64,000 nt of DNA from Dehalococcoidia bacterium (GTDB lineage: Bacteria; Chloroflexota; Dehalococcoidia; UBA2979), in the NCBI GenBank assembly GCA_028279505.1, contig JANQNP010000010.1, positions 1-64,000 on the forward strand, written 5' to 3'. Shown here in pieces: positions 7,941 to 17,400 of the stretch. The notes under the pieces are model-generated. The model saw nothing but the letters and a program-made list of their open reading frames with translations. It ran no database searches and was not told the DNA's origin. A program made the position numbers and the translations under genes. Every line of letters begins with the position of its first letter. Within the stretch, counting starts at the first letter, position 1.

Positions 7941-9218
7941 GTGAGTGGCGCACCGGCATCGACGACGGGCGAGGACGAGCTCCCTCGATGGGGCGCGTTC
8001 GGTTACCCGAACTACCGCCTCTACTGGACCGCCTCGCTGGTGCGCGTGTTCGCGATCCAGTTCCGGATCATCGGGACGCTGTGGCTTGTCGCGGTTGACC
8101 TGGAGCAGTCGCCCGCGCGCGTGGGCATCGTCATGCTCAGCTCCGCGATCCCCACGATCGTGCTGGTCGTCCCGTTCGGCCATCTCGCCGATCGGCTGGA
8201 CAACCGCCGTCTGTTGATCGCCAGCTCGTTCGCCGGCGCGGCGCTGCACTTCGCCCTGGCGCTCACCGTGGTCACCGGCGTCGTCGAGCTCTGGATGGTG
8301 ATCGCCTGGTCGGCGGCGAGCGGCGCGCTGAACGCGCTGACGGCGCCGTCGCAGAACGCGATTCTCCCGCAGCTGATCGATATGCGCGCCATCGCCAGCG
8401 CCGTCGCGTTCAACAGCGCGATCTGGAACGGGATGAGGGTCATCGGTCCGGCCGCCGCCGGTGTGATCATCGCCATCCTCGGCAGTGGCCAGGCCTTCTT
8501 CGTCACCGCCGCCGGCTACGCCATCGCCGCCGTCCTGACGATCGCCTTGCGACCCGCCCCGCGCCCGGCCGCCGTCCGGCCCTCCGAGGGCAACCCACTC
8601 CTCGAGGGCGCTCGCTACGTCCTCGGGAATCGGCTCTTCGTCGCGGTGATCGGGTTGTCGTTCTTCACCTCGCTGTTTGGCAGCTCCTACCAGATCCTGC
8701 TGCCCTTCTTCGCGGAGGACATCCTCGACGTTGGCGAGATCGGCTTCGGGCTGCTCGAGGCGGCCGCCGGGCTCGGCGCGATCCTCGGGACGGTCGCGAT
8801 CATCCGCTTCGGCGCCTCGCGGCACCGCGGGCAGATCATGCTGCTCGGCGCGATGACCTTCGGGCTGCTGATCACCGCCTTCGCCGCCAGCACCCTCATG
8901 ACGCTGTCGATGCTGACGCTGTTCGCCGCCGGCTTCGCCTCGAGCGTCTACCTGAACCTTGGGATGACGACGCTGCAACTCGAGGTCCCCGACGAGCTGC
9001 GCGGCCGCGTCATGGGGATCTGGTCGATGACATGGAACCTGGCGTGGGTCGGCGGCGCGGTGGCCGGCGGCATCGCCGAGCTGATCGGCACCCAAGCGAC
9101 GGTGGCGTTTGGCGGGCTCTCCGTCGCGGCGTTCGCCCTCGTGCTGTTCGTGATCTCCTCGGACCTGCGCAACCTCCCGGGACCACCGACGTCGGAGCCG
9201 GCCGGAGCGAGGGCCTAG
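7941..9218 (+). CDS. MFS transporter, DHA3/EntS-like exporter
   Basis: About 425 residues with roughly twelve hydrophobic segments, beginning with the motif WGAFGYPNYRLYWTASLVRVF, typical of the EntS/MFS_3 group of drug or siderophore exporters. The MFS loop GHLADRLDNRRLLI is present between helices 2 and 3. Substrate is unknown. I prefer the GTG at 7941 because TAGACT (7928-7933) stands exactly 7 nt upstream, as expected for a leaderless transcript. An in-frame ATG at 7890 would add 17 residues. Confidence 0.85.
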   Translation: MSGAPASTTGEDELPRWGAFGYPNYRLYWTASLVRVFAIQFRIIGTLWLVAVDLEQSPARVGIVMLSSAIPTIVLVVPFGHLADRLDNRRLLIASSFAGAALHFALALTVVTGVVELWMVIAWSAASGALNALTAPSQNAILPQLIDMRAIASAVAFNSAIWNGMRVIGPAAAGVIIAILGSGQAFFVTAAGYAIAAVLTIALRPAPRPAAVRPSEGNPLLEGARYVLGNRLFVAVIGLSFFTSLFGSSYQILLPFFAEDILDVGEIGFGLLEAAAGLGAILGTVAIIRFGASRHRGQIMLLGAMTFGLLITAFAASTLMTLSMLTLFAAGFASSVYLNLGMTTLQLEVPDELRGRVMGIWSMTWNLAWVGGAVAGGIAELIGTQATVAFGGLSVAAFALVLFVISSDLRNLPGPPTSEPAGARA

Positions 9219-9222
9219 CCCG

Positions 9223-9456
9223 TCAGACCGGGAACGCGACGAGCGAGGTCGTCGACTGGATGCCCTCGATGGAGCGGATGTCGTTCGAGAGGATCGCCGG
9301 CACGTCTGTGAGCTGTGGTGCCTCCAACTCGACGACGATGTCGTACGGTCCCATCACCTCGTGCACGTCGGTGACGAGGTCGAGAGTTTTGAGGGTGTTC
9401 GCGACTCGTCGCGTCGTGCCGGGATCGGTGACGATCAGGATGAAGGTCTTGGTCAT
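9223..9456 (-). CDS. Lrp/AsnC ligand-binding domain protein
   Basis: A 77-residue stand-alone RAM/AsnC ligand-binding domain without a DNA-binding helix-turn-helix. The conserved pattern VTDVHEVMGPYDIVVELEAP and IRSIEGIQSTTSLV matches the family's alpha-beta fold. Such proteins form rings that bind amino acids, but their targets are usually unknown. It is convergent with the MFS gene, with only 4 bp between stop codons. Confidence 0.85.
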   Translation of the reverse strand: MTKTFILIVTDPGTTRRVANTLKTLDLVTDVHEVMGPYDIVVELEAPQLTDVPAILSNDIRSIEGIQSTTSLVAFPV

Positions 9457-9559
9457 GTCGAGGCTCCTGGCGCGGCGAGTTTGCGGATGTTCGGGTAAGC
9501 GCGCACAGGCCGGATCCGAACGGGGCCGATGCTATGATCAAGATTGTTCGGACGGCACG

Positions 9560-9589
9560 TTGAGCGTAGTCACGTTCCGGTCGGATAAT
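9560..9589 (+). promoter_or_regulatory. Candidate promoter of korAB
   Basis: TTGAGC (9560-9565) and GATAAT (9584-9589) are spaced by 18 bp, about 160 bp upstream of the korA start. The interval to korA has no other gene. Confidence 0.5.
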
Positions 9590-9749
9590 CTACGGCGATT
9601 CTGATGAGGTTGGTGGACGAATAGCCCAACCGCCCCGTCAGGACTAACATTTTGCCGCCGCTTCAGGCAGGCGACCGCACCGTCCGGATCCGTCGTGACG
9701 ACGTTGTCCGGGAATGCCTCGGCTGCCAGCACACGCGAAGGCCGCCTCC

Positions 9750-11462
9750 ATGAGTAAGAACCTCGTCGTCCGCTTTGCCGGTGAAGGCGGACAGGGGGTC
9801 GTCGGCGGGTCCGAGATCCTCGCCGCCGCGGCAGCCGCTGTGGGCTACCACGTCCTGACGTTCTCGACGTTCCCGTCGCAGATCAAGGGCGGCCCCGCCT
9901 GGGGACAGGCCCGCATATCGACCGACGAGATCCTCTCCTCCGGCGATGACCTCGATGTGCTAGTTGCCCTCAATCGCTACGCCTACGACCACAACGTCGA
10001 GGAGCTGAGCGAGCAGGGCGTCGTCGTCTACAACTCCGAGGAGTTCGAGGTCGAGGAGGGCGGTCGCGCGATCGGCCTCCCCGCCGACCAGATGGCGCGC
10101 GACTCCGGCAACCCGCGCGCGGCCAACATGGTCGTGATCGGCGCCGTTGCCCAGCTCGCCGGTTTCCCGCTCAAGTACCTCGAGACGTTCGTCACCAAGC
10201 GCTTCACGCGCGGCCGTCCCGGCGACGACAAGATCATCGAGGGCAACATCGCCGCCCTGCACATGGGCGCGGACGAGGCCGCGAAGACCGGACTCTCCCT
10301 CGAGGGCCTCGAGGATCCCGTGCCGTCGCCAGACGAGCGGATCCTGATCAAGGGCTTCGAGGCGGCCAGCCTCGGCGCGATCGCCGCGGGCCTCGACAGC
10401 TTCATCGGCTACCCGATCTCGCCGGCGACCACGATGCTCACCTACATGGAGGAGTTTCTCCACGGCGAGGGCAAGTTCGTCGGCCAGTCCAGCTCGGAGA
10501 TCGAGTCGATCGCCGCACTGGTCGGCGGTGGCTTCTCCGGCAAGAAGATCATGACCTCCACCGCCGGTCCCGGCCTCAGCCTGATGGGTGAGGGCCTCGG
10601 CCTGGCCTGGATGGCGGAGATCCCGCTCGTCGTCGTCGACGTCCAGCGCGGAGGTCCCGCTACCGGACTCCCAACGAAGACGGAGCAGTCCGACCTCATC
10701 ACCGCGATGAACCCGGGGCACGGCGACATGTCCGTCCCGATCATCGCGCCGGGCTCGATCGAGGAGGCCTTCTGGGGCGCGATCGAGGCGGTCAACTGGG
10801 CCGAGCGCTACCAGGGCCCCGTGATCATGCTGTCCGAGGCGTCGATCGCCGAGCGTCAGCAGGACATCGTCAAGCCCGACCTCGCGCAGGTGAACGTCGA
10901 GACGCGGCTCGTCTCCGACGGGTCGACCGGCAACGAGCGATACGTCGGCGACGGCGTCGCCCCGTTCCCCGTCCCCGGTGGCCCGGGCGCCTACGTGGCG
11001 AACGGCTCCGAGCACGACGAGCAGGGCGACACCACGCACCTCCCTGAGGTCCATGTCACCCAGACGCACCGCCGCTTCAAGAAGCTCGAGCTGCTGGCGA
11101 ACGGCAGCTACGAGGCCGAGCAGACCGGCGCCTCCATCGCGATCCTCCCGTGGGGCGGATCCAAGGGCTCCGCGCGCGGCGCCTACCTGGAGCTGACCGC
11201 CGCCGGCGAAGACCTCGCTTGGTACTACACGATGTTCCTCAACCCGTTGCCGACCGAGCTCCTCGAGGAGCTGCACGGCAAAGAGCTCGTGCTGGTGCCC
11301 GAGTTGAACTACCTCGGGCAGCTGTCACAGGTGCTGCGGGCCCAGGGCGTGAACGCGCACTCCGTCACGCAGTACACGGGATTGCCATTCAAGGTTCGTG
11401 ACCTCAGAGACCGTCTCGCGGAGGAGATCCGCGCCCGGTCCGGAAAGTTGGCCGCCGTATGA
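9750..11462 (+). CDS. korA: 2-oxoacid:ferredoxin oxidoreductase, fused gamma-alpha subunit
   Basis: A 570-residue fusion. The N-terminal gamma domain (~1-190) has GEGGQGVVGGSEIL and FPSQIKGGPAWGQ. The alpha pyrimidine-binding domain (~200-400) has GYPISPATTMLTYME and STAGPGLSLMGEGLG. The C-terminal transketolase-like domain follows. With KorB it oxidatively decarboxylates a 2-oxoacid (2-oxoglutarate most likely) to an acyl-CoA, reducing ferredoxin. The start MSKNLVVRFAGEGGQG is chosen over an upstream in-frame ATG at 9714. It overlaps korB by 4 bp (ATGA). No ferredoxin domain is fused. Confidence 0.93.
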   Translation: MSKNLVVRFAGEGGQGVVGGSEILAAAAAAVGYHVLTFSTFPSQIKGGPAWGQARISTDEILSSGDDLDVLVALNRYAYDHNVEELSEQGVVVYNSEEFEVEEGGRAIGLPADQMARDSGNPRAANMVVIGAVAQLAGFPLKYLETFVTKRFTRGRPGDDKIIEGNIAALHMGADEAAKTGLSLEGLEDPVPSPDERILIKGFEAASLGAIAAGLDSFIGYPISPATTMLTYMEEFLHGEGKFVGQSSSEIESIAALVGGGFSGKKIMTSTAGPGLSLMGEGLGLAWMAEIPLVVVDVQRGGPATGLPTKTEQSDLITAMNPGHGDMSVPIIAPGSIEEAFWGAIEAVNWAERYQGPVIMLSEASIAERQQDIVKPDLAQVNVETRLVSDGSTGNERYVGDGVAPFPVPGGPGAYVANGSEHDEQGDTTHLPEVHVTQTHRRFKKLELLANGSYEAEQTGASIAILPWGGSKGSARGAYLELTAAGEDLAWYYTMFLNPLPTELLEELHGKELVLVPELNYLGQLSQVLRAQGVNAHSVTQYTGLPFKVRDLRDRLAEEIRARSGKLAAV

Positions 11463-12331
11463 GTAAGCGGAACCCCGTTTACGACTTCAAGTGGTGCCCG
11501 GGTTGCGGCGATTTCGGCGTCAAGCGCGCGATCGAAGGCGCGCTCGTCGAGCGTTCAGCAGCCTTGTCCGAGTCGATTGAGCAGACCGCGATCGTGGCCG
11601 GCATCGGTTGCTCCGGGAACCTCGTGCACCTGCAGGAGGGCCCGCAGCCGTTCGGCATCCACGGCATCCACGGCCGCACGCTGCCGATCGCCTACGGCCT
11701 CAAGTCGAGTCGCCCCGACATGAACGTCCTCATCGTCTCTGGCGACGGCGACTTCCTCAGCATCGGGGCCGAGCACATCGGCCCGCAGGCGAAGCGCAAC
11801 CTCGACGTAACCGTCGTCATCATGGACAACGGCGTTTACGGCCTGACCAAGGGCCAGGCCTCGCCGACGACGGAACTCGAGGTCGTCACCTCGACCACGC
11901 CGTACGGCAAGCTCGACGATCCGATGTCGCCGCTGGAGACCTACCTCGCCGCCGGCGTCGGCTGGCTCGCCTCGTCGATGTCGACGCAGGTGAAGGCGCT
12001 GCAGCAGCTCATCGTCGACGCGATGGCGCACCCCGGCTTCTCGATCGTCCACGTGCAGTCGCCGTGCACCACGTACAACGACACGTACGCGGCCCTCAAG
12101 GGCAACGAGAAGGAGGGCATCGAGCCCATGGCCTTCCCGGTGCCCGAGGACCACGACCCTGCTGACCTGGAGTCGGCCTACCGCCTCGCTCGCGGCGGCC
12201 GCATCCCGATCGGGATGGTCTACGAGCGGCCGAACTCCGTGCCGGCGCACGAGCGGCTCCGCCTCGCGCAAGAGCGGACCGGTTCGCAGGAGAAGAGCGT
12301 CGAGGAGCTATTCGCCGCGATGGCGATCTAG
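11459..12331 (+). CDS. korB: 2-oxoacid:ferredoxin oxidoreductase, beta subunit
   Basis: A 290-residue thiamine diphosphate-binding subunit. The TPP motif GDGDFLSIG...N is present (95-124), with YGLTKGQASPT. Cys13, Cys16, Cys51 and Cys203 correspond to the four ligands of the single [4Fe-4S] cluster in this two-subunit class. It is translationally coupled to korA. Substrate choice between 2-oxoglutarate and broader 2-oxoacids cannot be read from the sequence by eye. Confidence 0.93.
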   Translation: MSKRNPVYDFKWCPGCGDFGVKRAIEGALVERSAALSESIEQTAIVAGIGCSGNLVHLQEGPQPFGIHGIHGRTLPIAYGLKSSRPDMNVLIVSGDGDFLSIGAEHIGPQAKRNLDVTVVIMDNGVYGLTKGQASPTTELEVVTSTTPYGKLDDPMSPLETYLAAGVGWLASSMSTQVKALQQLIVDAMAHPGFSIVHVQSPCTTYNDTYAALKGNEKEGIEPMAFPVPEDHDPADLESAYRLARGGRIPIGMVYERPNSVPAHERLRLAQERTGSQEKSVEELFAAMAI

Positions 12332-12354
12332 CTCCTCGGTCGCGTCGAACACCG

Positions 12355-12384
12355 CGAGGGCAGCCCACCGGCTGCCCTCGTTGC
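12355..12384 (+). terminator. Intrinsic terminator after korAB
   Basis: An 11-bp stem, CGAGGGCAGCC / GGCTGCCCTCG with a CACC loop, is followed by TTGCAT. It lies 24 bp after the korB stop codon. Confidence 0.75.
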
Positions 12385-12475
12385 ATATGGTCGACCGGTG
12401 CCACATCGTCCGGCCACCAGACGCGCTCCGAGCGCGACGACCGAGGACGGCCACCCGACGCGGGGAGAGGTTCCG

Positions 12476-12961
12476 ATGAACGAGACCCGACACGTCACGG
12501 TCGAGGGCATCCGCTTGAAGTTCGCGGCGTCGCACATGGCGACCCTGGGCGACGACCTCGAGCCGCTGCACGGGCACAACTACATCGTGACGGCGCGCGT
12601 CGAGGGCGAGCTGACCGACGACCGCTGGGTGATCGACTTCTCCGCCCTCAAACGCTTCGCCCGCGAGGCCTGCGACTACCTCGATCATCACTTCCTGCTG
12701 CAGGCGGACTCGCCCCTCCTCGATCTGGAGCACGCCAACGAGGCGTGGACGATCCGCTTCGCCGATCGCGAGTACCGGATCCCCGAGCGCGACGTGATCG
12801 CGCTACGGATCGAGAACTCCACGGCCGAGCTCATCGCAGAGTGGATCGCCGGTCGCGTGATCGACGAACTGCGTGCCGGCGGCCACTCGAACATCCGCCG
12901 GCTTGCCGTGGACGTCGAGGAGATGCCGGGCCAGGTGGGTGGCTACGCCCGCGACCTGTAG
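12476..12961 (+). CDS. 6-pyruvoyl-tetrahydropterin synthase family, PTPS-III-like
   Basis: A 161-residue member of the PTPS/QueD family. Zinc ligands His20 (FAASH), His32 and His34 (LHGHNY) are present, as are IDFSALK, LDHHFLL and ENSTAELIAEWI. The catalytic Cys of QueD and PTPS (CxxxHGH) is missing. The site reads LEPLHGH, with Glu29 three residues before the first His. Glu in place of Cys is the mark of PTPS-III, which makes 6-hydroxymethyl-dihydropterin for folate and can replace FolB. The start is at MNETRHV, after GGAGAGG. Confidence 0.85.
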   Translation: MNETRHVTVEGIRLKFAASHMATLGDDLEPLHGHNYIVTARVEGELTDDRWVIDFSALKRFAREACDYLDHHFLLQADSPLLDLEHANEAWTIRFADREYRIPERDVIALRIENSTAELIAEWIAGRVIDELRAGGHSNIRRLAVDVEEMPGQVGGYARDL

Positions 12962-13033
12962 CGGCGTGAGCCGGATCCGCCGATTCGTTGACACCGCTTC
13001 CCTACCCCGTACGATCGACGGCTGAGGAGCGCC

Positions 13034-13579
13034 ATGCAGATCAACTGGGAAGAGGCGATCAACCAGATCTTCGAGGATCGGTTGACCTGCCCGCGCTGCG
13101 GTACCGACTATCCCTCCCTTGTGGTCGGCTACTCGCGACGCCCGACGCTGAACAAGTTCGCGCCGCGGCACCAGGACTGCCCGCGCGGCGACGAGTGCGA
13201 GGCGCGCAAGCTGATCACCCTCTGCTCCGACTGCGCGGCTGAGGAGCGCCTCCCCGGCAACGACGCCGACGCGGACCAGATGCTCGAGACCTACATGCTC
13301 GACTGCCGCCGTGACCTCGAGGACGCCCTCGATTATGTCGCGGATCTCTGGCGCGACGACTTCGAGCTGGAGACCGAGAACCTCGGGCAGGGCCTGCACG
13401 ACGTGGCGCCCGAGGTCTTCAAGGACGAGCTCGCCTGGCGCGAGCGGCTGGAGACCGAGTACCTCCGCTACCACCGCGAGTTCCGCAGCCGGGCGCGCCG
13501 CATCCCCCACGCCGGCTGGCGATCGGAATACGTCGAGGAGCTGCACGCCCTCGGCTACGAGACCCTGCTCGGCGACTAG
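13034..13579 (+). CDS. Cys-rich zinc-binding orphan protein
   Basis: 181 residues, family not recognised. The N-terminal half has CPRC (Cys19/22), Cys49, Cys55 and CSDC (Cys64/67), consistent with one or two zinc sites. The C-terminal half is acidic, helical and cysteine-poor (only Cys91). GAGGAG lies 6 nt before the ATG. It precedes two small membrane-protein genes on the same strand and may share their transcript. Confidence 0.7.
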   Translation: MQINWEEAINQIFEDRLTCPRCGTDYPSLVVGYSRRPTLNKFAPRHQDCPRGDECEARKLITLCSDCAAEERLPGNDADADQMLETYMLDCRRDLEDALDYVADLWRDDFELETENLGQGLHDVAPEVFKDELAWRERLETEYLRYHREFRSRARRIPHAGWRSEYVEELHALGYETLLGD

Positions 13580-13585
13580 GCTCTG

Positions 13586-13969
13586 GTGCCCGCCCTCCGT
13601 CCCCTCCTGACCTACGGCGCGGTGCTGATCGTCTTCTTCGGCGTCGCCGTCGCCATCGGTTATGTCTACGAACACGACCCGGAGCGCGACCTCGTCGAGG
13701 TGGCGATCGACCGCTCCGCGATCCCGGCGGGCGACGGCGAGTTCGCCTCCGGCACGGTGCTCACTGTCGAGGGTGGCACGGCGCTGATCGCCAGCGCGCT
13801 CGGCACCTTCGAGGTCGACTTGGCGGACCTCACGCTCGAGGAGCTGCGCTCCCTCGAGGATCCGACCGACGCCCTCGCCGGTCGCTCGGTGAACCTCGGC
13901 GGCGAGCGCGCCGCGACCGAGCCGGTGATCAGCGGCGTCGTCGTGATCGCCTCAGAGGACGCGCCGTGA
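13586..13969 (+). CDS. Small single-span membrane protein
   Basis: 127 residues starting at GTG, 6 nt after the preceding stop. One transmembrane helix (~7-27) is followed by an acidic extracytoplasmic domain with alternating beta-like strands (GTVLTVEGGTALIASALGTFEVDLADL), possibly a small beta-barrel or OB-like fold. Function unknown. Its stop overlaps the start of the next gene (GTGA), so the pair is probably translationally coupled. Confidence 0.65.
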   Translation: MPALRPLLTYGAVLIVFFGVAVAIGYVYEHDPERDLVEVAIDRSAIPAGDGEFASGTVLTVEGGTALIASALGTFEVDLADLTLEELRSLEDPTDALAGRSVNLGGERAATEPVISGVVVIASEDAP

Positions 13970-14436
13970 GGTCCCTCTCGCGTGCTGCCACTGCGATCGG
14001 CCTGCTCGGCTTCGGCCTGGCGATCGTCCTCGGTGGCCTGCTCGGCGTGCGGCTGGGGGCCGACGCGAGTGAGCCAAGCGTTCAGGAGCTGACGATCGTC
14101 GACCCGGCACTTTCGGCCAGCGCACCGGAGCACGCCCGCCGGTCCTCGGGCGGGTTCACCGGCTTCGGATCCGCCGCGCTCACGGGCGAGGTGATCGCCG
14201 GCGGCGTCGTCGTCTCGGTCGAGCCGAACGAGGAGGGTGACGGCGGCCAGCTCGTGTTCCGCGACGAAGGTCGGCAGACGACGGTCCGCTACCTCGATGG
14301 CACGCGCCTCTTCGAGCTGGTCGAGGGCGCGAAGGTAGCTCAGGGCGACACCGTCGTCCTGCGCTTCGTCGACAACGAGGTGGTCGGCCTGCTCAGGGTG
14401 CCCGCCGAGACGGACCGCAACTCGGGCGACGGCTAG
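13966..14436 (+). CDS. Small membrane-anchored protein, partner of preceding gene
   Basis: 156 residues from a GTG overlapping the previous stop by 4 bp. One N-terminal hydrophobic segment (~9-29) precedes a low-complexity linker and a compact beta-rich domain (GQLVFRDEGRQTTVRYLDG, KVAQGDTVVLRFVDNEVV). It resembles its neighbour in layout, an anchored domain of ~100 residues. No family was recognised. It is convergent with the large permease gene, with 4 bp between stops. Confidence 0.65.
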   Translation: MRSLSRAATAIGLLGFGLAIVLGGLLGVRLGADASEPSVQELTIVDPALSASAPEHARRSSGGFTGFGSAALTGEVIAGGVVVSVEPNEEGDGGQLVFRDEGRQTTVRYLDGTRLFELVEGAKVAQGDTVVLRFVDNEVVGLLRVPAETDRNSGDG

Positions 14437-14440
14437 CGCC

Positions 14441-17400
14441 CTACTGCGTGATGCGCAGCTCCGAGGCGTTCGCGCGCCGCATCGTTGCCACCCACGCCAC
14501 CGCGAGCGCAGCGGCCACAAGCCCGACCAGCGCCCCGATCCCGACACCGAGCGCGGCCCAATCGGTCTCCAGGGTGAACGGCGGAAGCACGCTCACGCCC
14601 TCCTCGGTCACCTCGAGGAACGAGAGCATGATCGAGGCGACCTGGCGCCCCAGGAGCACCCCGATCGTCGTCCCGATCACCAGCACCGTGCCCCACTCCA
14701 GCAGCATCGCGCGGAGGATCTGCCACGACGAGGTGCCGACCGTCCGCAGGACGGCGAACTCGACGGTGCGCCGCCTCGCATTGAGCACCAACGTCACCAC
14801 GAACCCGAGCGCCGACAGCGAAAGTACCGCGACGAACGCGACCGAGAGGATCCCGCTACCTGAGGCCTGGATCGTCGGATCCGCGCCGATCTCCTCCAGC
14901 TCGCGGCTGAGCAGGATGCCGCTGCGCCCGACCAGCTCGACCGGCGCGAGCCGGTCGCGAAGCGACAGGACGATCGCCTCCTGCTCCTCGATCGAGACGC
15001 CCCGGTCGAAGTCGAGCCAGAGCTCGTCGCGGTCGCGCAGCTGGGAGAAGGCGACCGCCCCCGCCAGCGAGCGCAGGTGCTCGTAGTTCATGACCACGAT
15101 CCCGGACTCCGGGTTCATCGTCGGGAAGAAGTCGACCGCCGCCCGGACGCTGATCGGCGCCAGGATGCCGTCGATGTTGACGGTGCTGATCCCTCCGACG
15201 CTCGTGCTGAAGGCGCCCATCGCCTGCGCGTTCATGAGCGCCGCGACGGGTACGACGGGGTCGTCGACCGCCAGCACGCGCCGGTTCGGACTGACCGAGG
15301 TGTTCCAGGTCCAGCGCGCACCCCAGCGTCCAGACCTCGCGCGGTCGTTCACGCGCTCGAAGGTCTCCTGGTCTCCCGGCGGGCCGAAGATCGTCCAGCC
15401 GAACTCGCCCTCGAAGTCCTCGAGCACACTGCGGCGGCCGCTGGCGCTGACGGCGGAGAAGTCGTCGAACACGAGCGCGCCCTCGACCCGGAGCCGCGCG
15501 GTGGTCTGGTCGGACAGCTCGAGGGAGACGAGCCGGATCGGCTCGACGAGCGTTGTCGGCACTTGGGTCGCCGAGGTCACCCACCCCGTCCCCGCCGACG
15601 TCGTCGCGAACGCCTCGAGGTAGCGCCCGGTCGCATCGAGGAAGATCGGCCGGATGCTGACCCGCGGCTGGCCCTCCAGCTCGCCCTCGGTGCGCACGCT
15701 GAACTCGACAGAGGTCGTGCCGGCGGGCAACTCGAGGCCGCCGCCGGCCGGCACGGCCGACTCGAGCTGTGCGAGCAAGACATCGAGGTCCCCCGCCTCC
15801 GCGAAGTCGTCGCGGAACCAGAGCAGCTCGCGCCCGAACGGGACGTCGATCGCGAGCAGCGGGATGATGCTGCCGGTACCGGCGGTGATGGTGCCGCGGT
15901 GGACGAGCGCGGCGTCGCTGACGCCCTCGATCGCTCGCAACGCCTCGAGGTCTTCGAGGCGCAGCTCACCGTTGGCGTCGAAGACGTCGCCACGGAAGGG
16001 CACGCCGCCCTCGTACTGCGTGCGCTCGGTGAAGGACCGGTCGACGGTCGGACCGTACGAGGCGGCGAACGTACCGACCGAGACCGCCATCACGACCAGC
16101 AGCATCAGCCGCGCATACGCCGAGGGCGCGCGACCCGCTCGCCGCAACCCGAGCGCGACGGCCGTCCCCCGCAGCACCATGAGCAGCCGCACCGCGAGCC
16201 GCAGCAGCGGCGGATAGAAGCGCAGCAGGAGCGCCGCGACGGCCAACGTGAAGACGAGCGGCGACAGCAGCAGCAACGGATCGGTCGACCAGCCGCCGAC
16301 CGAGTCGGGATCGAAGACGCTGCCGCGCTGCTCCAGCTGCCAGAACATCAGACCCGCGAGCGCGACCACCGCGAGGTCGAGGTAGTAGCGCTGCACGATG
16401 CTGCGGACGGCGGGTCGTGCCTGGTCGCGCTTCACGTCGATGATGCCGCGCCGCGCCGACGCGAACGACGGCAGGAGCATCGCCAGCAGCGCCAACGCCG
16501 CCCCGGCCCCGGCGAGCAGGAACGCCGCGGGCGACAGCGTCGCGGGCAGCGATGAGCCGTCGGTGATCGGCTCGAATGTCCCGGTGAACCCGAGCGCCTG
16601 CACCGCGGCGTGCGCGATGAACGGCGCTACCGCCGCCGCCGGCACCGCCAGTACGAGCCCCTCGACGACCGAGAGCCCCACGACCTGTGTCGTGCTCGCC
16701 CCGCGCCCGACGTAGACGCCGATCTCCTCCGACTGCCGCTCCAGCAGCATGTTCATCACGAGCACGACGTAGAACAGCACGATGCCGACGACCTGCAGCA
16801 GGATCAGCAGCAGCGGGATCTGGGAGAAGGTCTGCGCGTTGCGGAACGTCTCGAGCTGACGTTCCAGCTCGAGCTGGCGCGTCGCCAGCAGGTCCAGCCG
16901 GTCGCCGATGTCCGTGTCCCACGCGTTGAGGTCATCGATCGCGCGCGTGACCTCGTCGAGGGCGATCCCATCGATGTCCGGAACGATCCCGATCCGATGC
17001 TCCGTCTGCAGCTCCGGCACCTGCGCCCCGAAGACATCGAAGAACTGCGACTTCGTGGTGAGCAGCGGCATCCCGCCGGCCCCGCGCCGCGCCGCGAGCA
17101 CGGCGGCGTCTTCGCTGCCCGCGGGGTCGCCCGGGCTCGGCACGAACTCGGTCAGGCGCGGCAGCAGCGGCTGGTCCGGCACCACCCACTCGCCCGGGTT
17201 CTCGGTGAGCTGGATGAAGGCCCAGCGCTCGTCGTCGGAATCGTTGGCCGCGACGAACCCGACGATCGTGGCGTCGACGGTCGTGAAGGCGAAGGTGGTT
17301 GGCTCGCAGGGCACCTCGTCGCGCGCGACGCTCGGATCGTCCGACTGCGGGATCGCCTGGCAGTCGTCGTACGCGGTCGCGCTGAGCCGGACCACGTCGC

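Noticed and set aside
7800..9095. Minus-strand 431-codon open frame opposite the MFS gene
   Set aside because: The translation is Arg/Asp/Gly/His-rich with no hydrophobic core or motif. The opposite strand encodes a clear twelve-helix transporter.
9960..11276. Minus-strand 438-codon open frame opposite korA
   Set aside because: Antisense by-product; the plus strand carries all 2-oxoacid oxidoreductase motifs.
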